A stretch of DNA of 64,000 nt from Actinomycetospora lutea (GTDB lineage Bacteria; Actinomycetota; Actinomycetes; Mycobacteriales; Pseudonocardiaceae). Shown here piece by piece: positions 33,615 through 42,626 of this stretch; positions within the stretch are counted from its first letter, which is position 1; every line of letters begins with the position of its first letter. Position numbers and translations under genes: made by a program. The DNA lies in NCBI RefSeq assembly GCF_028737205.1, contig NZ_JAQZAL010000005.1:62001-126000 (forward strand). The letters run 5' to 3'. The notes beneath the pieces were generated by a model. It worked only from the letters and a program-made list of their open reading frames with translations. It was not told the origin of the DNA and did not search any database.

Positions 33615-34151
33615 TCAGGCGACGGACACGGCGACGGCGGGCGGGCCCCGGTGGGGGCGGCACCGCAGGAGGGCGGCCGGGCGCCCCACGCGGGCCGCGG
33701 GCTCCGGCGGGCGCGGCCGCGGCGTGCCCGGCGCCGGCACCGGCGCGAGCCCGAGGGCGGCCCGCAGCAGCCGCAGGTGGGCGTGGCGGCCCGCGACGAG
33801 CAGCGGCTCGCTGCTCGCGACCACCACGACGAGCAGCGTGATCGCGAGCTGGAGGGCCAGCGCGGTCAGGTGCTCGGGGACGACGTGCTCGTGGTGCAGG
33901 CGCGCGGCGCCCGCCTGGGTCAGCGTCGTCAGCGCATGCGCGGCGGGCTGCACGAGCACGGCCAGGTTGACGACGACGAACAGGCCCTGCAGGCGGCCCC
34001 GCAGCGCGAGGCGGACCACGCCCACGCTCGCGGCGGCCAGGGCGACCCCGAGGACGTGCAGGAGCGACTCGTCGGCCAGGAGGTCGAACCCGCACGCGAC
34101 GAGCACGACGGCGATCACCGAAGCGACCCGCGCCGAGGACCCGTTCACCAC
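33615..34151 (-). CDS. Small membrane protein of unknown function
   Basis: This 178-aa protein has about four hydrophobic helices in the first 120 residues (VASVIAVVLVACGFDLLA, VLGVALAAASVGVVRLAL, LFVVVNLAVLVQPAAHAL, LALQLAITLLVVVVA) and a Pro/Arg-rich tail. No family recognised. An ATGACA-N4-TGTCAT palindrome lies 30 nt upstream of ATG 34151. Confidence 0.6.
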   Translation of the reverse strand: MVNGSSARVASVIAVVLVACGFDLLADESLLHVLGVALAAASVGVVRLALRGRLQGLFVVVNLAVLVQPAAHALTTLTQAGAARLHHEHVVPEHLTALALQLAITLLVVVVASSEPLLVAGRHAHLRLLRAALGLAPVPAPGTPRPRPPEPAARVGRPAALLRCRPHRGPPAVAVSVA

Positions 34152-34181
34152 ACCGACGCTATCAGCCGGCCCGAGTGCCGA

Positions 34182-34197
34182 ATGACACCGTTGTCAT
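34182..34197. promoter_or_regulatory. ATGACA-N4-TGTCAT palindrome
   Basis: A perfect 6-bp inverted repeat with a 4-bp spacer lies about 30 nt upstream of the membrane-protein start. The shape fits a TetR- or MerR-type operator. No regulator is adjacent, so this is a tentative call. Confidence 0.35.
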
Positions 34198-34203
34198 GCG
34201 CTG

Positions 34204-34249
34204 ATCGCGAGTCTGACCGACTCATCGCGATGGACCGGGAGCTTCCCGG
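34204..34249 (-). terminator. Two hairpins after the sigma-factor gene
   Basis: Just past the sigma-factor stop, CCGGGA-GCT-TCCCGG (34235-34249) forms a tight 6-bp stem. It is followed at 34204-34231 by a structure with ATCGCGA/TCGCGAT and GAGTC/GACTC arms. Neither has a U-run, as is common for actinobacterial terminators. Confidence 0.4.
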
Positions 34250-34265
34250 GGTCGTGCCCGCGCCG

Positions 34266-35636
34266 TCATTCGACCTGGAACTCGTCGTCGCCGCCACCGT
34301 CGTCGCCGGAGGCGCCACCGTCGCCGTCGTCCGGTGGCTGGTCCCCGTTCTCACCGTCGTCTCCACCGTCGTCTCCACCGTCGTCACCACCGTCGTCACC
34401 ACCGGATTCGCCGCCCCCGTCGTCGCCGTTCCCGCCGTCCCCGTCGTCCCCCACGGGCGGATCGGCGCGCTCGCCGGGCGGGGAGTCGGCGCCGTCGGAC
34501 GGCTCGTCCTCGGCCGGGATGATCGGCGGCGCGGCGGTGGGCGGCGTCGCGGTCGTCGGCGGGGCCGCGGACGGCGCGGCCGGGGGCCCGGCACCCGGTG
34601 GCCTCGGTGCGATCTCGCCGGAGTTCGAGGTCGGCGACGAGGTCGACACGGCGATCGCCGGCCGCGTGAGCATCCAGGCCGCGGTGAGCAGCGCGGCGAG
34701 TACCGACGCGACCAGCACGGTGCGCACCGCCCTCGGGCGTCGGCGGAACCACCGGCCCGCGGCCGCCTCCTCCCTGACCGGGGGCGGCCACCACTCGCCG
34801 TCCGTGCCCGGGGGCAGGGGCCGCGTGTGCGCGACCAGCTCGACCGAGCCCACCGTCCTGTCCCGCAGCCACAGCGGCGCGGTGACGAACGGGATCGCGG
34901 CGAACAGGGCCGACGGGTGCACGCGACGTCGCCGCTGCTCGGTACACACCGGGCACCGGTCCGCGTGGCGCGCGAGGCGCTTGCGCATGGGCGGGGTCGG
35001 ACGCCCGTCCCGGCCCGCGAGGAGCCCGGCGAGCTCGGCGCAGTCGCCGGCGCCGTGACGGGCGAGGACCAGCGCGCCGACGGCCCGATCCAGGCTCTCC
35101 CGCGCGCGGGAGAACAGGTCGGCCGCGTGAGCGGCGCCCACGCCGAGCGCGGCGCCGAGATCCGCTCCCGACAACCCGTGGCGAAGGTGGAGCTCGAGCA
35201 CCGCGCGGTCGCGATCGGCGAGGCCCTCGCACGCGGCCTGCACCAGCCGCGCGAGCTCCGCCTGCGAGATGCGACGCGCGGGATCGTCCCCCGGGGCCGG
35301 GACGTCGGGCAGCTCCTCGGTGGGCTGCTCGCGTCGCCGGGTGCGCCGCAGCGCCTCGTGGCGGGTGATCGCGTAGAGCCAGGGCCTGAGGCGCCCCGCG
35401 TCCCGCAGCCGGCCCCACCGTGTCGCGGCGACCACGAAGACGTCCTGGACGACGTCCGCGGCCTCGTGCCCGTCCCGCACCATCGCCACCGCGAAGGCGA
35501 ACAGGGCGTCCGCGTACCGGTCGTAGATCGCAGCGAACGCCGCGCGATCACCCGCTGACGCGCGGCGAACGAGCTCGGCGTCGTCCAGCGTGAGGACATC
35601 GCTCTGCCGATCCTCAGCATCCTCAGCAGAGGTCAT
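34266..35636 (-). CDS. ECF sigma factor fused to a zinc-finger, membrane helix and acidic tail
   Basis: This 456-aa protein has sigma-70 region 2 (residues about 25-95, AAFAAIYDRYADALFAFA, DVVQDVFVVAATRW) and region 4 (about 130-185, DRDRAVLELHLRHGLSGADLG). A HADRCPVC motif about residue 225 resembles the anti-sigma zinc finger. One membrane helix (about 300-318) is followed by an exported Pro-rich segment and a Gly/Asp repeat tail (GGDDGGDDGG units). Sigma and anti-sigma-like parts in one chain suggest a membrane-held sigma factor. Partner and targets unknown. Confidence 0.82.
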   Translation of the reverse strand: MTSAEDAEDRQSDVLTLDDAELVRRASAGDRAAFAAIYDRYADALFAFAVAMVRDGHEAADVVQDVFVVAATRWGRLRDAGRLRPWLYAITRHEALRRTRRREQPTEELPDVPAPGDDPARRISQAELARLVQAACEGLADRDRAVLELHLRHGLSGADLGAALGVGAAHAADLFSRARESLDRAVGALVLARHGAGDCAELAGLLAGRDGRPTPPMRKRLARHADRCPVCTEQRRRRVHPSALFAAIPFVTAPLWLRDRTVGSVELVAHTRPLPPGTDGEWWPPPVREEAAAGRWFRRRPRAVRTVLVASVLAALLTAAWMLTRPAIAVSTSSPTSNSGEIAPRPPGAGPPAAPSAAPPTTATPPTAAPPIIPAEDEPSDGADSPPGERADPPVGDDGDGGNGDDGGGESGGDDGGDDGGDDGGDDGENGDQPPDDGDGGASGDDGGGDDEFQVE

Positions 35637-35715
35637 GGCTGGTCTCCCCCGCAGGCTCTGCCCACGATGTCACCGCGGGGGGCCGCCGGGACACCGCCCA
35701 CAAGGGCGATTTCCG

Positions 35716-38123
35716 TCAGCGCAGGAGCGACCGCACCGCTGTCGCGTCCGGGCAGGTCAGGGCGGCCGCGGCCAGGTCGCGGGCGAGCGCGAGGTCCACG
35801 TCCCGCACCGCCTGCTTCACGGTCGCCACGGACCCGGGGGCGACGCTGAGCTCGCGCACCCCCAGCCCGATCAGCAGGGCGGCGGCCTGCTCGTCGCCGG
35901 CGAGCTCACCGCAGACGGCGACGAGCACGTCCTCCCCCGCGCCCTCGGCGGTCGCCGCGATGAGGGCGAGCACTCCGGGGTCGAGGGCGTCGGCGAGCGC
36001 GGCGACGGCGTCGTTGCCGCGCTCGGCGGCGAGCGTGTACTGGGTGAGGTCGTTGGTGCCGATCGAGAAGAAGTCGACGTCCGGGGCGAAGGCGGCGGCC
36101 TTGAGGGCGGCCGCCGGGACCTCGACCATGATCCCGACACGGAGGTCGGCGGGACGCCCGCGGCCGACGGCCTCGACCGCCTCGTCCAGCGCTCGGCGGG
36201 CGGCGGCGAGCTCGTCGGTGCCCGCGACCATCGGGAACATGACGTCGACCGGGTGATCGTGGGCGACGCGCACGATCGCCTGCAGCTGGTCGGCGAGCAG
36301 CGGCGGGCGGGCCAGCGCCAGCCGGATGCCGCGCACGCCGAGGAACGGGTTGGCCTCGGCTCGCATCGGCAGGTAGTCGAGGGGCTTGTCGCCACCGACG
36401 TCGAGCGTCCGCAGGGTGATCCGCCGCCCGCCCATGGCCTCGGCGATCGCCCGGTAGGCCGCCTCCTGCTCGTCCACGTCGGGGGCCTCGCGACGATCGA
36501 GGAAGCCGAACTCGGTGCGCACCAGACCCGCGAGGTCCGCCCCGACCCCGGCCCGCGCGTCGGCGGCCGAGCCGACGTTGACGCCGACGAGCACGGTGGT
36601 GCCGTCGCGGGTGACCGCCGGCTCGCCGGCCCGGCGCGACGCCTCGTCGCGGTGCTCGGTCAGCGCCTCGGCGCGGGCACGGAAGTCCGCCAGCGCCGCG
36701 GGGTCGGGGTCGACGACCACCTCGCCGGTGCTCCCGTCGACGGCGAGGACGGCGGCCTCGCGGGCCCGGGCGGCGAGCGCCGCGCCGACGCCGACGACCG
36801 CGGGCACGCCGCGGGCGCGCAGCAGGATCGCGGCGTGCGCGGTGGGGCTGCTGCCGGCGAGGACCACGGCGGGCGTGCGGGCGGGGTCGAGCACGGCGGC
36901 CTCGGCGGGCGTGAGCTCGTCGGCGACGAGGATCCCGTCGCCCGCCGTGTCGGCGTCCGCCACGCCACCGAGCGCGCGCAGCACCTGGTCGCGCACGTCG
37001 CGCACGTCGGCCGCCCGGGCGCGCAGGTACTCGTCGGCGGCCGCCGCCAGCCGGCCCTCGACCTCGTCGAGCGCGTCCGCCCAGGCCTGCGCCGCGTCGG
37101 TGCCGGCGTCGAGGCGGGCGCCGGCGTCGGCGAGCACCTCCGGGTCGTCGAGCAGCAGCGCCTGCGCGTCGAAGATCGCCGCCTCGGCGGCCCCGATGTC
37201 GCGGGCGGCCCGGTCGCGGACGGTCCGCAGGTGGTCGCGGACGCCCGCGCGGGCGTCGTCCAGGCGACGGCGTTGGTCCCCGGGCACCGGCGCGGGCACG
37301 GCGACCGTCGCGGCACCCGCCGCGAGCACCGGCCCGATCCCGATGCCCGCCGAGGCGGGGATCGGGCGACCGGTGCTCACCGGCGCCGGCGGGGCGACGG
37401 TCGCGGACTCGCCGAAGTCGTCCTCGGCGAGCGCCAGCAGGCGCCGGACGGCCTCGGCGGCGTCGCCCCCGCCGGCCCGGACGGCGATCTCGTGGCCCTG
37501 CAGCGCGCCGAGCGTCGCGACCCGGGACAGGCTCGCGCCCGACACCTCGGGCCCGTCGACGGTGACGTTGCGCAGGCGGACGTCGGCGTCGAGGCCGCGC
37601 AGCGCGCCCACGAGCGCCGCGGCCGGGCGCGCGTGCAGCCCGTGCGGCATCCCGACGGTGAACGTGGCGGTCTCCTCGGCCCCCGCACTCGGCTCGGGCG
37701 TCGCGGCCTCGGCGGGCGCAGGCCCCAGGTGGCCCGACTTCGCCAGCAGCGCGTCGGACGCCTCGGCGGCCACCTCGGCGGCCGGGGCCCCGCCCGCCGC
37801 GCTGACCGCGGCGACCACCAGGCCCTCGACCAGCGGCGCCGGGCACAGCACGACGCGCTCGCGGACGTCGTCGTCGAGGAACTCGAGGGCGAGCTCGGCC
37901 GACAGCACGGCGCTGCCGAGGTCCATCAGCACGACCACCCCGTCGCCGCGGTCGGCGCCCGCGATGGCCTCGCCGATGGCCACGGCGTCGGTGCCGAAGC
38001 CCCCGTCGTCGAGCCCGGCGGCGACCTCCAGCGGCGGGCCGTCCCCGGTGACCATCTCCCCGGCCAGCGCCACCGCCGCGTCGGCGAGGGCCCGGCTGTG
38101 GGAGACCACGACGATCCCGACCG

Positions 38124-38127
<4 letters not shown>
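35716..38127 (-). CDS. dhaM: Dihydroxyacetone kinase phosphotransfer subunit DhaM (EIIA-HPr-EI fusion)
   Basis: This 803-aa three-domain PTS protein starts with an EIIA(Man)-like domain (GIVVVSHSRALADAA with the phospho-His; residues 1-135). An HPr domain follows (GMPHGLHARPAAALVG), then complete enzyme I (phospho-His in SSPTAHAAILLRARGVPAVVG; PEP site RTLDVGGDKPLDYLPMRAEANPFLGVRG; IGTNDLTQYTLAAERGN; VAVCGELAGD). It passes phosphate from PEP to DhaL-ADP. ATG 38127 overlaps the dhaL stop as ATGA. A full enzyme I makes the system independent of general PTS proteins. Confidence 0.93.
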
Positions 38128-39769
<1,642 letters not shown>

Positions 39770-39891
39770 GGGTCCGCTCCTGGGCGTCGTCGGCAGGGGT
39801 AGCCACCCCGATTCTCGCCCCGGCGGACCGAAGTCGGTCAAGGACATGCTCACCAGGTGTCACCCGCCCCGAGCACGCTGGGCCGAACGGG

Positions 39892-40296
39892 TCAGTCGAG
39901 CGCGACCTCCGCCGAGCCCGTGATCACCGGGTCGCCGTCGTCGATCGTCACCCACAGCGCCAGGCGCGCGCGACGCTCGCCGTCGACCTCGACGATCTCC
40001 TCGACACGGCCGTGACAGCGGGGCCGCGCGTGCACCGGGGTGATCCGGCGGAACCGCCCGCCCAACCCGCGCAGCCGCTCCTGCGGGAACCACGCGACGA
40101 GCACCCGGCCGAGGTGGCCCATCGCGACCATGCCGTGCGCGAAGACGTCGTCGAACCCGGCGGCGCGCGCGACGTCGGTGTCGATGTGGATCGGGTTGTG
40201 GTCCCCGGAGGCGCCCGCGAACAGCGCCAGCATCGCCCGCGTGATCGGGCCGGTCTCCACGGGCGGCAGCTCGGTGCCGACCTCGAGCGCGCTCAC
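39892..40296 (-). CDS. MaoC-like (R)-hydratase subunit
   Basis: This 134-aa hot-dog protein has FAGASGDHNPIHIDTDVARAAGFDDVFAHGMVAMGHLGRVL, with the catalytic Asp and His of MaoC hydratase 2. It corresponds to the HadB-type half of a split (R)-specific enoyl-CoA/ACP dehydratase. GTG 40296 overlaps the stop of the partner gene as GTGA, so the two halves are made together. Confidence 0.87.
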   Translation of the reverse strand: MSALEVGTELPPVETGPITRAMLALFAGASGDHNPIHIDTDVARAAGFDDVFAHGMVAMGHLGRVLVAWFPQERLRGLGGRFRRITPVHARPRCHGRVEEIVEVDGERRARLALWVTIDDGDPVITGSAEVALD

Positions 40297-40745
40297 GCCG
40301 CCACCTCGCGCACGACGACGATGGTGTTGCGCAGCTGCGCGACCAGCTCGCCGGCGCGCGTCACGGCCGACTCGCGCACCAGGAACTCGAGACGCCCCTC
40401 GCCGCGCGCGTAGACATCGGTGACCCGGGTGGTGAAGACGATCTCGTCGCCCGCGTGCAGCGGGTGGTGGTAGGTGAAGTGCTGCTCGCCGTTGAGGACG
40501 GCGGAGAGGTCGACGCCGACGTCCTCGAGCGTCCGGTAGATCGCCTCCGTCTCGGTCTCGAGGCCCGCGAGGTAGGTCGGCGGCACGACGAGGTCGGGGT
40601 GGCCGGCGGCGCGCGCGGCCGCGACGTCGCGGTGCACGCCGTCGGGCGGATGGCCGAGCAGGCGGGCGAACAGGCGCAGCCGGCTGCGCTCCAGGGTCAC
40701 GACCTCGCTGACGGCCTCGCGCCCGATCACCGACCTGTCGATCAT
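40293..40745 (-). CDS. MaoC/FAS1-type dehydratase N-terminal subunit
   Basis: This 150-aa hot-dog protein has PPDGVHRDVAAARAAGHPDLVVPPTYLAGLETE and LNGEQHFTYHHPLHAGDEIVFTTRVTDVY, typical of the HadA/HadC-like non-catalytic partner of MaoC. Start ATG 40745 is preceded by GGGAGGA. The heterodimer probably hydrates or dehydrates acyl thioesters. It may serve the acyl-CoA carboxylase/thiolase genes nearby. Confidence 0.85.
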   Translation of the reverse strand: MIDRSVIGREAVSEVVTLERSRLRLFARLLGHPPDGVHRDVAAARAAGHPDLVVPPTYLAGLETETEAIYRTLEDVGVDLSAVLNGEQHFTYHHPLHAGDEIVFTTRVTDVYARGEGRLEFLVRESAVTRAGELVAQLRNTIVVVREVAA

Positions 40746-40800
40746 GCGTCCTCCCGGATCCACGACCGACACGGCGTCGATCACGTCCCGAGGAGAGCAT

Positions 40801-40823
40801 GCCGGGCGGCACCTCCGCCCGGC
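40801..40823 (-). terminator. GC-rich hairpin after DUF4396 gene
   Basis: GCCGGGCGG and CCGCCCGGC form a perfect 9-bp stem with a 5-nt loop 11 nt past the stop of the DUF4396 gene. There is no U-run. It separates that gene from the MaoC pair transcribed in the same direction. Confidence 0.5.
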
Positions 40824-40833
40824 CCGGCCGCGC

Positions 40834-41313
40834 TCACCCCGCGTGGTGGGCGTGCACCACGGCGTGGCCCCGCCCGCGGCCGATCATCCAGCGGTTGACG
40901 GGCACCGTGACGACGAACGCGACGGCCAGCGAGAAGGCCAGCGAGCCCCAGAACAGGACGCTCGCGAGCCCGGCGTCCATGGCACCGGGGATGCCGACCA
41001 TGAGGCCGTTGTCGACGATCTCCATGACGGCGATCGAGACGGTGTCGGCGGCCAGGGCGACGCGCAGGGCCTGGCGGAACCCGACCCCGGCGCGCAGCAC
41101 GCCGCGCATGGTCAGCGCGTAGCCGAACACGAAGGCGAGCGTCACGGACAGCACGACGGTGACCGCGCCGTGCAGCCCGAGCGCGGTCCCGATGACCATG
41201 CCGAGCACCTCGCCGATGGCGCAGCCCGTCAGGCAGTGCAGTGTGGCCTGGGCGGCGGTGGACCAGGACACGGACGCCCAGCCTCGGGTCCCGGTGGTGG
41301 TGGTGTGGTCCAT
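40834..41313 (-). CDS. DUF4396 membrane protein, probably copper-regulated
   Basis: This 159-aa protein has four membrane helices. ATLHCLTGCAIGEVLGMVIG is the diagnostic first helix of DUF4396, with a His and Cys pair that could bind metal, and the C-terminus is His-rich (GHAVVHAHHAG). The ATG at 41313 lies 10 nt after a CsoR-type operator; an alternative ATG at 41325 lies inside the operator. The operator implies expression under copper excess. The molecular function is unknown. Confidence 0.78.
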   Translation of the reverse strand: MDHTTTTGTRGWASVSWSTAAQATLHCLTGCAIGEVLGMVIGTALGLHGAVTVVLSVTLAFVFGYALTMRGVLRAGVGFRQALRVALAADTVSIAVMEIVDNGLMVGIPGAMDAGLASVLFWGSLAFSLAVAFVVTVPVNRWMIGRGRGHAVVHAHHAG

Positions 41314-41323
41314 GGCTCGCACC

Positions 41324-41340
41324 ATACCCCCGGGGGGTAT
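41324..41340. promoter_or_regulatory. CsoR-type copper operator
   Basis: ATACCCC-CGG-GGGGTAT is a perfect palindrome with the TACCC/GGGTA arms recognised by the copper sensor CsoR. It directly precedes and partly overlaps the start region of the DUF4396 gene, where bound repressor would block transcription. csoR itself is not in the window. Confidence 0.75.
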
Positions 41341-41373
41341 CTCGTCAAGGGCCCGCGGAGACGCGCGCGGAAG

Positions 41374-41958
41374 ATGATGGACTTCAAGGCGCCGCACGCC
41401 GCACCCCTGATCGCCTACGCCGACGAGGTCGCGGGGGCCCTGGGCCTGGAGCCCGGCGGCATCCCCTACCCCGACCCGGCGCACGGCGGCACCGGGGCCG
41501 AGGTCCTGTTCGTGCTCTCCCACCCCAGCGAGCACGCGATCCGTGACCGCGGCGGGTCGGGGCTGCTCTCGCTGGAGAACAAGGACTTCCCCTCGCGCAA
41601 CTGCTTCGACGAGTGCCTGCGCATCGGGCTCGAGCCCGAGCGCATCACCCACTGGAACGCGGTGCCCCAGCCCCTGCCGAAGGGGAAGAACCCCGGCGTC
41701 GAGGACCTGCGCGCCGGCGCCCGCTGGCTGCCCGGCCTGCTCGAGCTGCTCCCGAAGCTGCAGGTGGTCGCCCTGCTCAGCCGGAACGCGGAGACCACGT
41801 GGGACGCGGCCCTCCCCCACCCCGCGCTCGACAGCTTCGACCCCGTGCGCGGGCCGGGACCCGGCCAGCAGGGCATGGCCAACCCCGGGGCGCGACAGCG
41901 CCTCAGCGACGTCTTCGACGAGATCGCGCGGCGGCTCGGCACGACCCCGCCGGGGTAG
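41374..41958 (+). CDS. Uracil-DNA glycosylase-superfamily protein
   Basis: This 194-aa alpha/beta protein has FVLSHPSEHAIRDRGGSGLLSLENKDFPSRNCFDECLRIGL and HWNAVPQPLPKG, with a later LSRNAETTWDAALPHPALDSF. The arrangement resembles the UDG fold (substrate loop, NxVP-like motif, HP loop), but the motifs are not those of a named family. It could also be a non-DNA-repair relative. Start ATG 41374 or 41377. Confidence 0.6.
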   Translation: MMDFKAPHAAPLIAYADEVAGALGLEPGGIPYPDPAHGGTGAEVLFVLSHPSEHAIRDRGGSGLLSLENKDFPSRNCFDECLRIGLEPERITHWNAVPQPLPKGKNPGVEDLRAGARWLPGLLELLPKLQVVALLSRNAETTWDAALPHPALDSFDPVRGPGPGQQGMANPGARQRLSDVFDEIARRLGTTPPG

Positions 41959-41989
41959 GTCACCGGGCGCGTGGCGGCGTCGAGGAGGA

Positions 41990-42013
41990 AGATGGTTGTC
42001 AGCTCAACCGTCT
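41990..42013. promoter_or_regulatory. Palindrome upstream of FMN reductase gene
   Basis: A GGTTG-N6-CAACC core with AGA/TCT outer arms gives a 24-bp imperfect palindrome 20 nt before the FMN-reductase start. It suits a MarR- or HxlR-type redox regulator. No regulator gene is adjacent. Confidence 0.45.
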
Positions 42014-42032
42014 TCCCGCGTGAAGGAGCCCC

Positions 42033-42623
42033 ATGACGGAGGCCGCCCGCCCCCTGCTGCAGATCATCGTCGCCAGCACCCGCCCCGGGCGCGTCGGTGA
42101 GCCGATCGCGCGCTGGTTCGCCGCCTACGCCCGCGAGCACGGGGCGTTCGAGGTGGAGATCGTCGACCTCGCCGACGTCGACCTCCCGATGTTCGCCGAG
42201 CCCGAGCACCCCCGCCTCGGCCGCTACACGCTCGACTCGACGAAGGCGTTCAGCGCGACGATCGCGCGCGCGGACGCCTTCGCGATCGTCCACCCCGAGT
42301 ACAACCACAGCTACAACGCCGCCCTGAAGAACGCGCTCGACCACCTCAACCAGGAGTGGGCGGGCAAGCCCGTGGCGCTGCTCGGGTACGGCGGCGTGGC
42401 CGCGGGCGCGCGGGCGACCGAGGCGCTGCTCCCCGTGCTCATCGCGCTGCGCATGTCGCCGGTGCCGGCCACCGTGCCGATCCCCTTCGCCGCCAAGCAG
42501 GTCACCGGCGAGGGCGACGAGCGCACGTTCACCCCGCTCGCCGAGACCGAGGCCGGCGGCAAGGCGGCCCTCGACGGCATCACCGCCTGGCTGGACGTCC
42601 TGGGCCTGCGCGGCGCGCGCTGA
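42033..42623 (+). CDS. NAD(P)H-dependent FMN reductase / quinone reductase
   Basis: This 196-aa flavodoxin-like protein has ASTRPGRVGEPIARWF (FMN phosphate loop), PEYNHSYNAALKNALDHLNQEW and KPVALLGYGGVAAGARA, typical of the NADPH-dependent FMN reductase family. It likely reduces quinones or supplies FMNH2. AAGGAG precedes ATG 42033. It converges on the carboxylase gene with a 3-nt gap. Confidence 0.88.
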   Translation: MTEAARPLLQIIVASTRPGRVGEPIARWFAAYAREHGAFEVEIVDLADVDLPMFAEPEHPRLGRYTLDSTKAFSATIARADAFAIVHPEYNHSYNAALKNALDHLNQEWAGKPVALLGYGGVAAGARATEALLPVLIALRMSPVPATVPIPFAAKQVTGEGDERTFTPLAETEAGGKAALDGITAWLDVLGLRGAR

Positions 42624-42626
42624 CGC

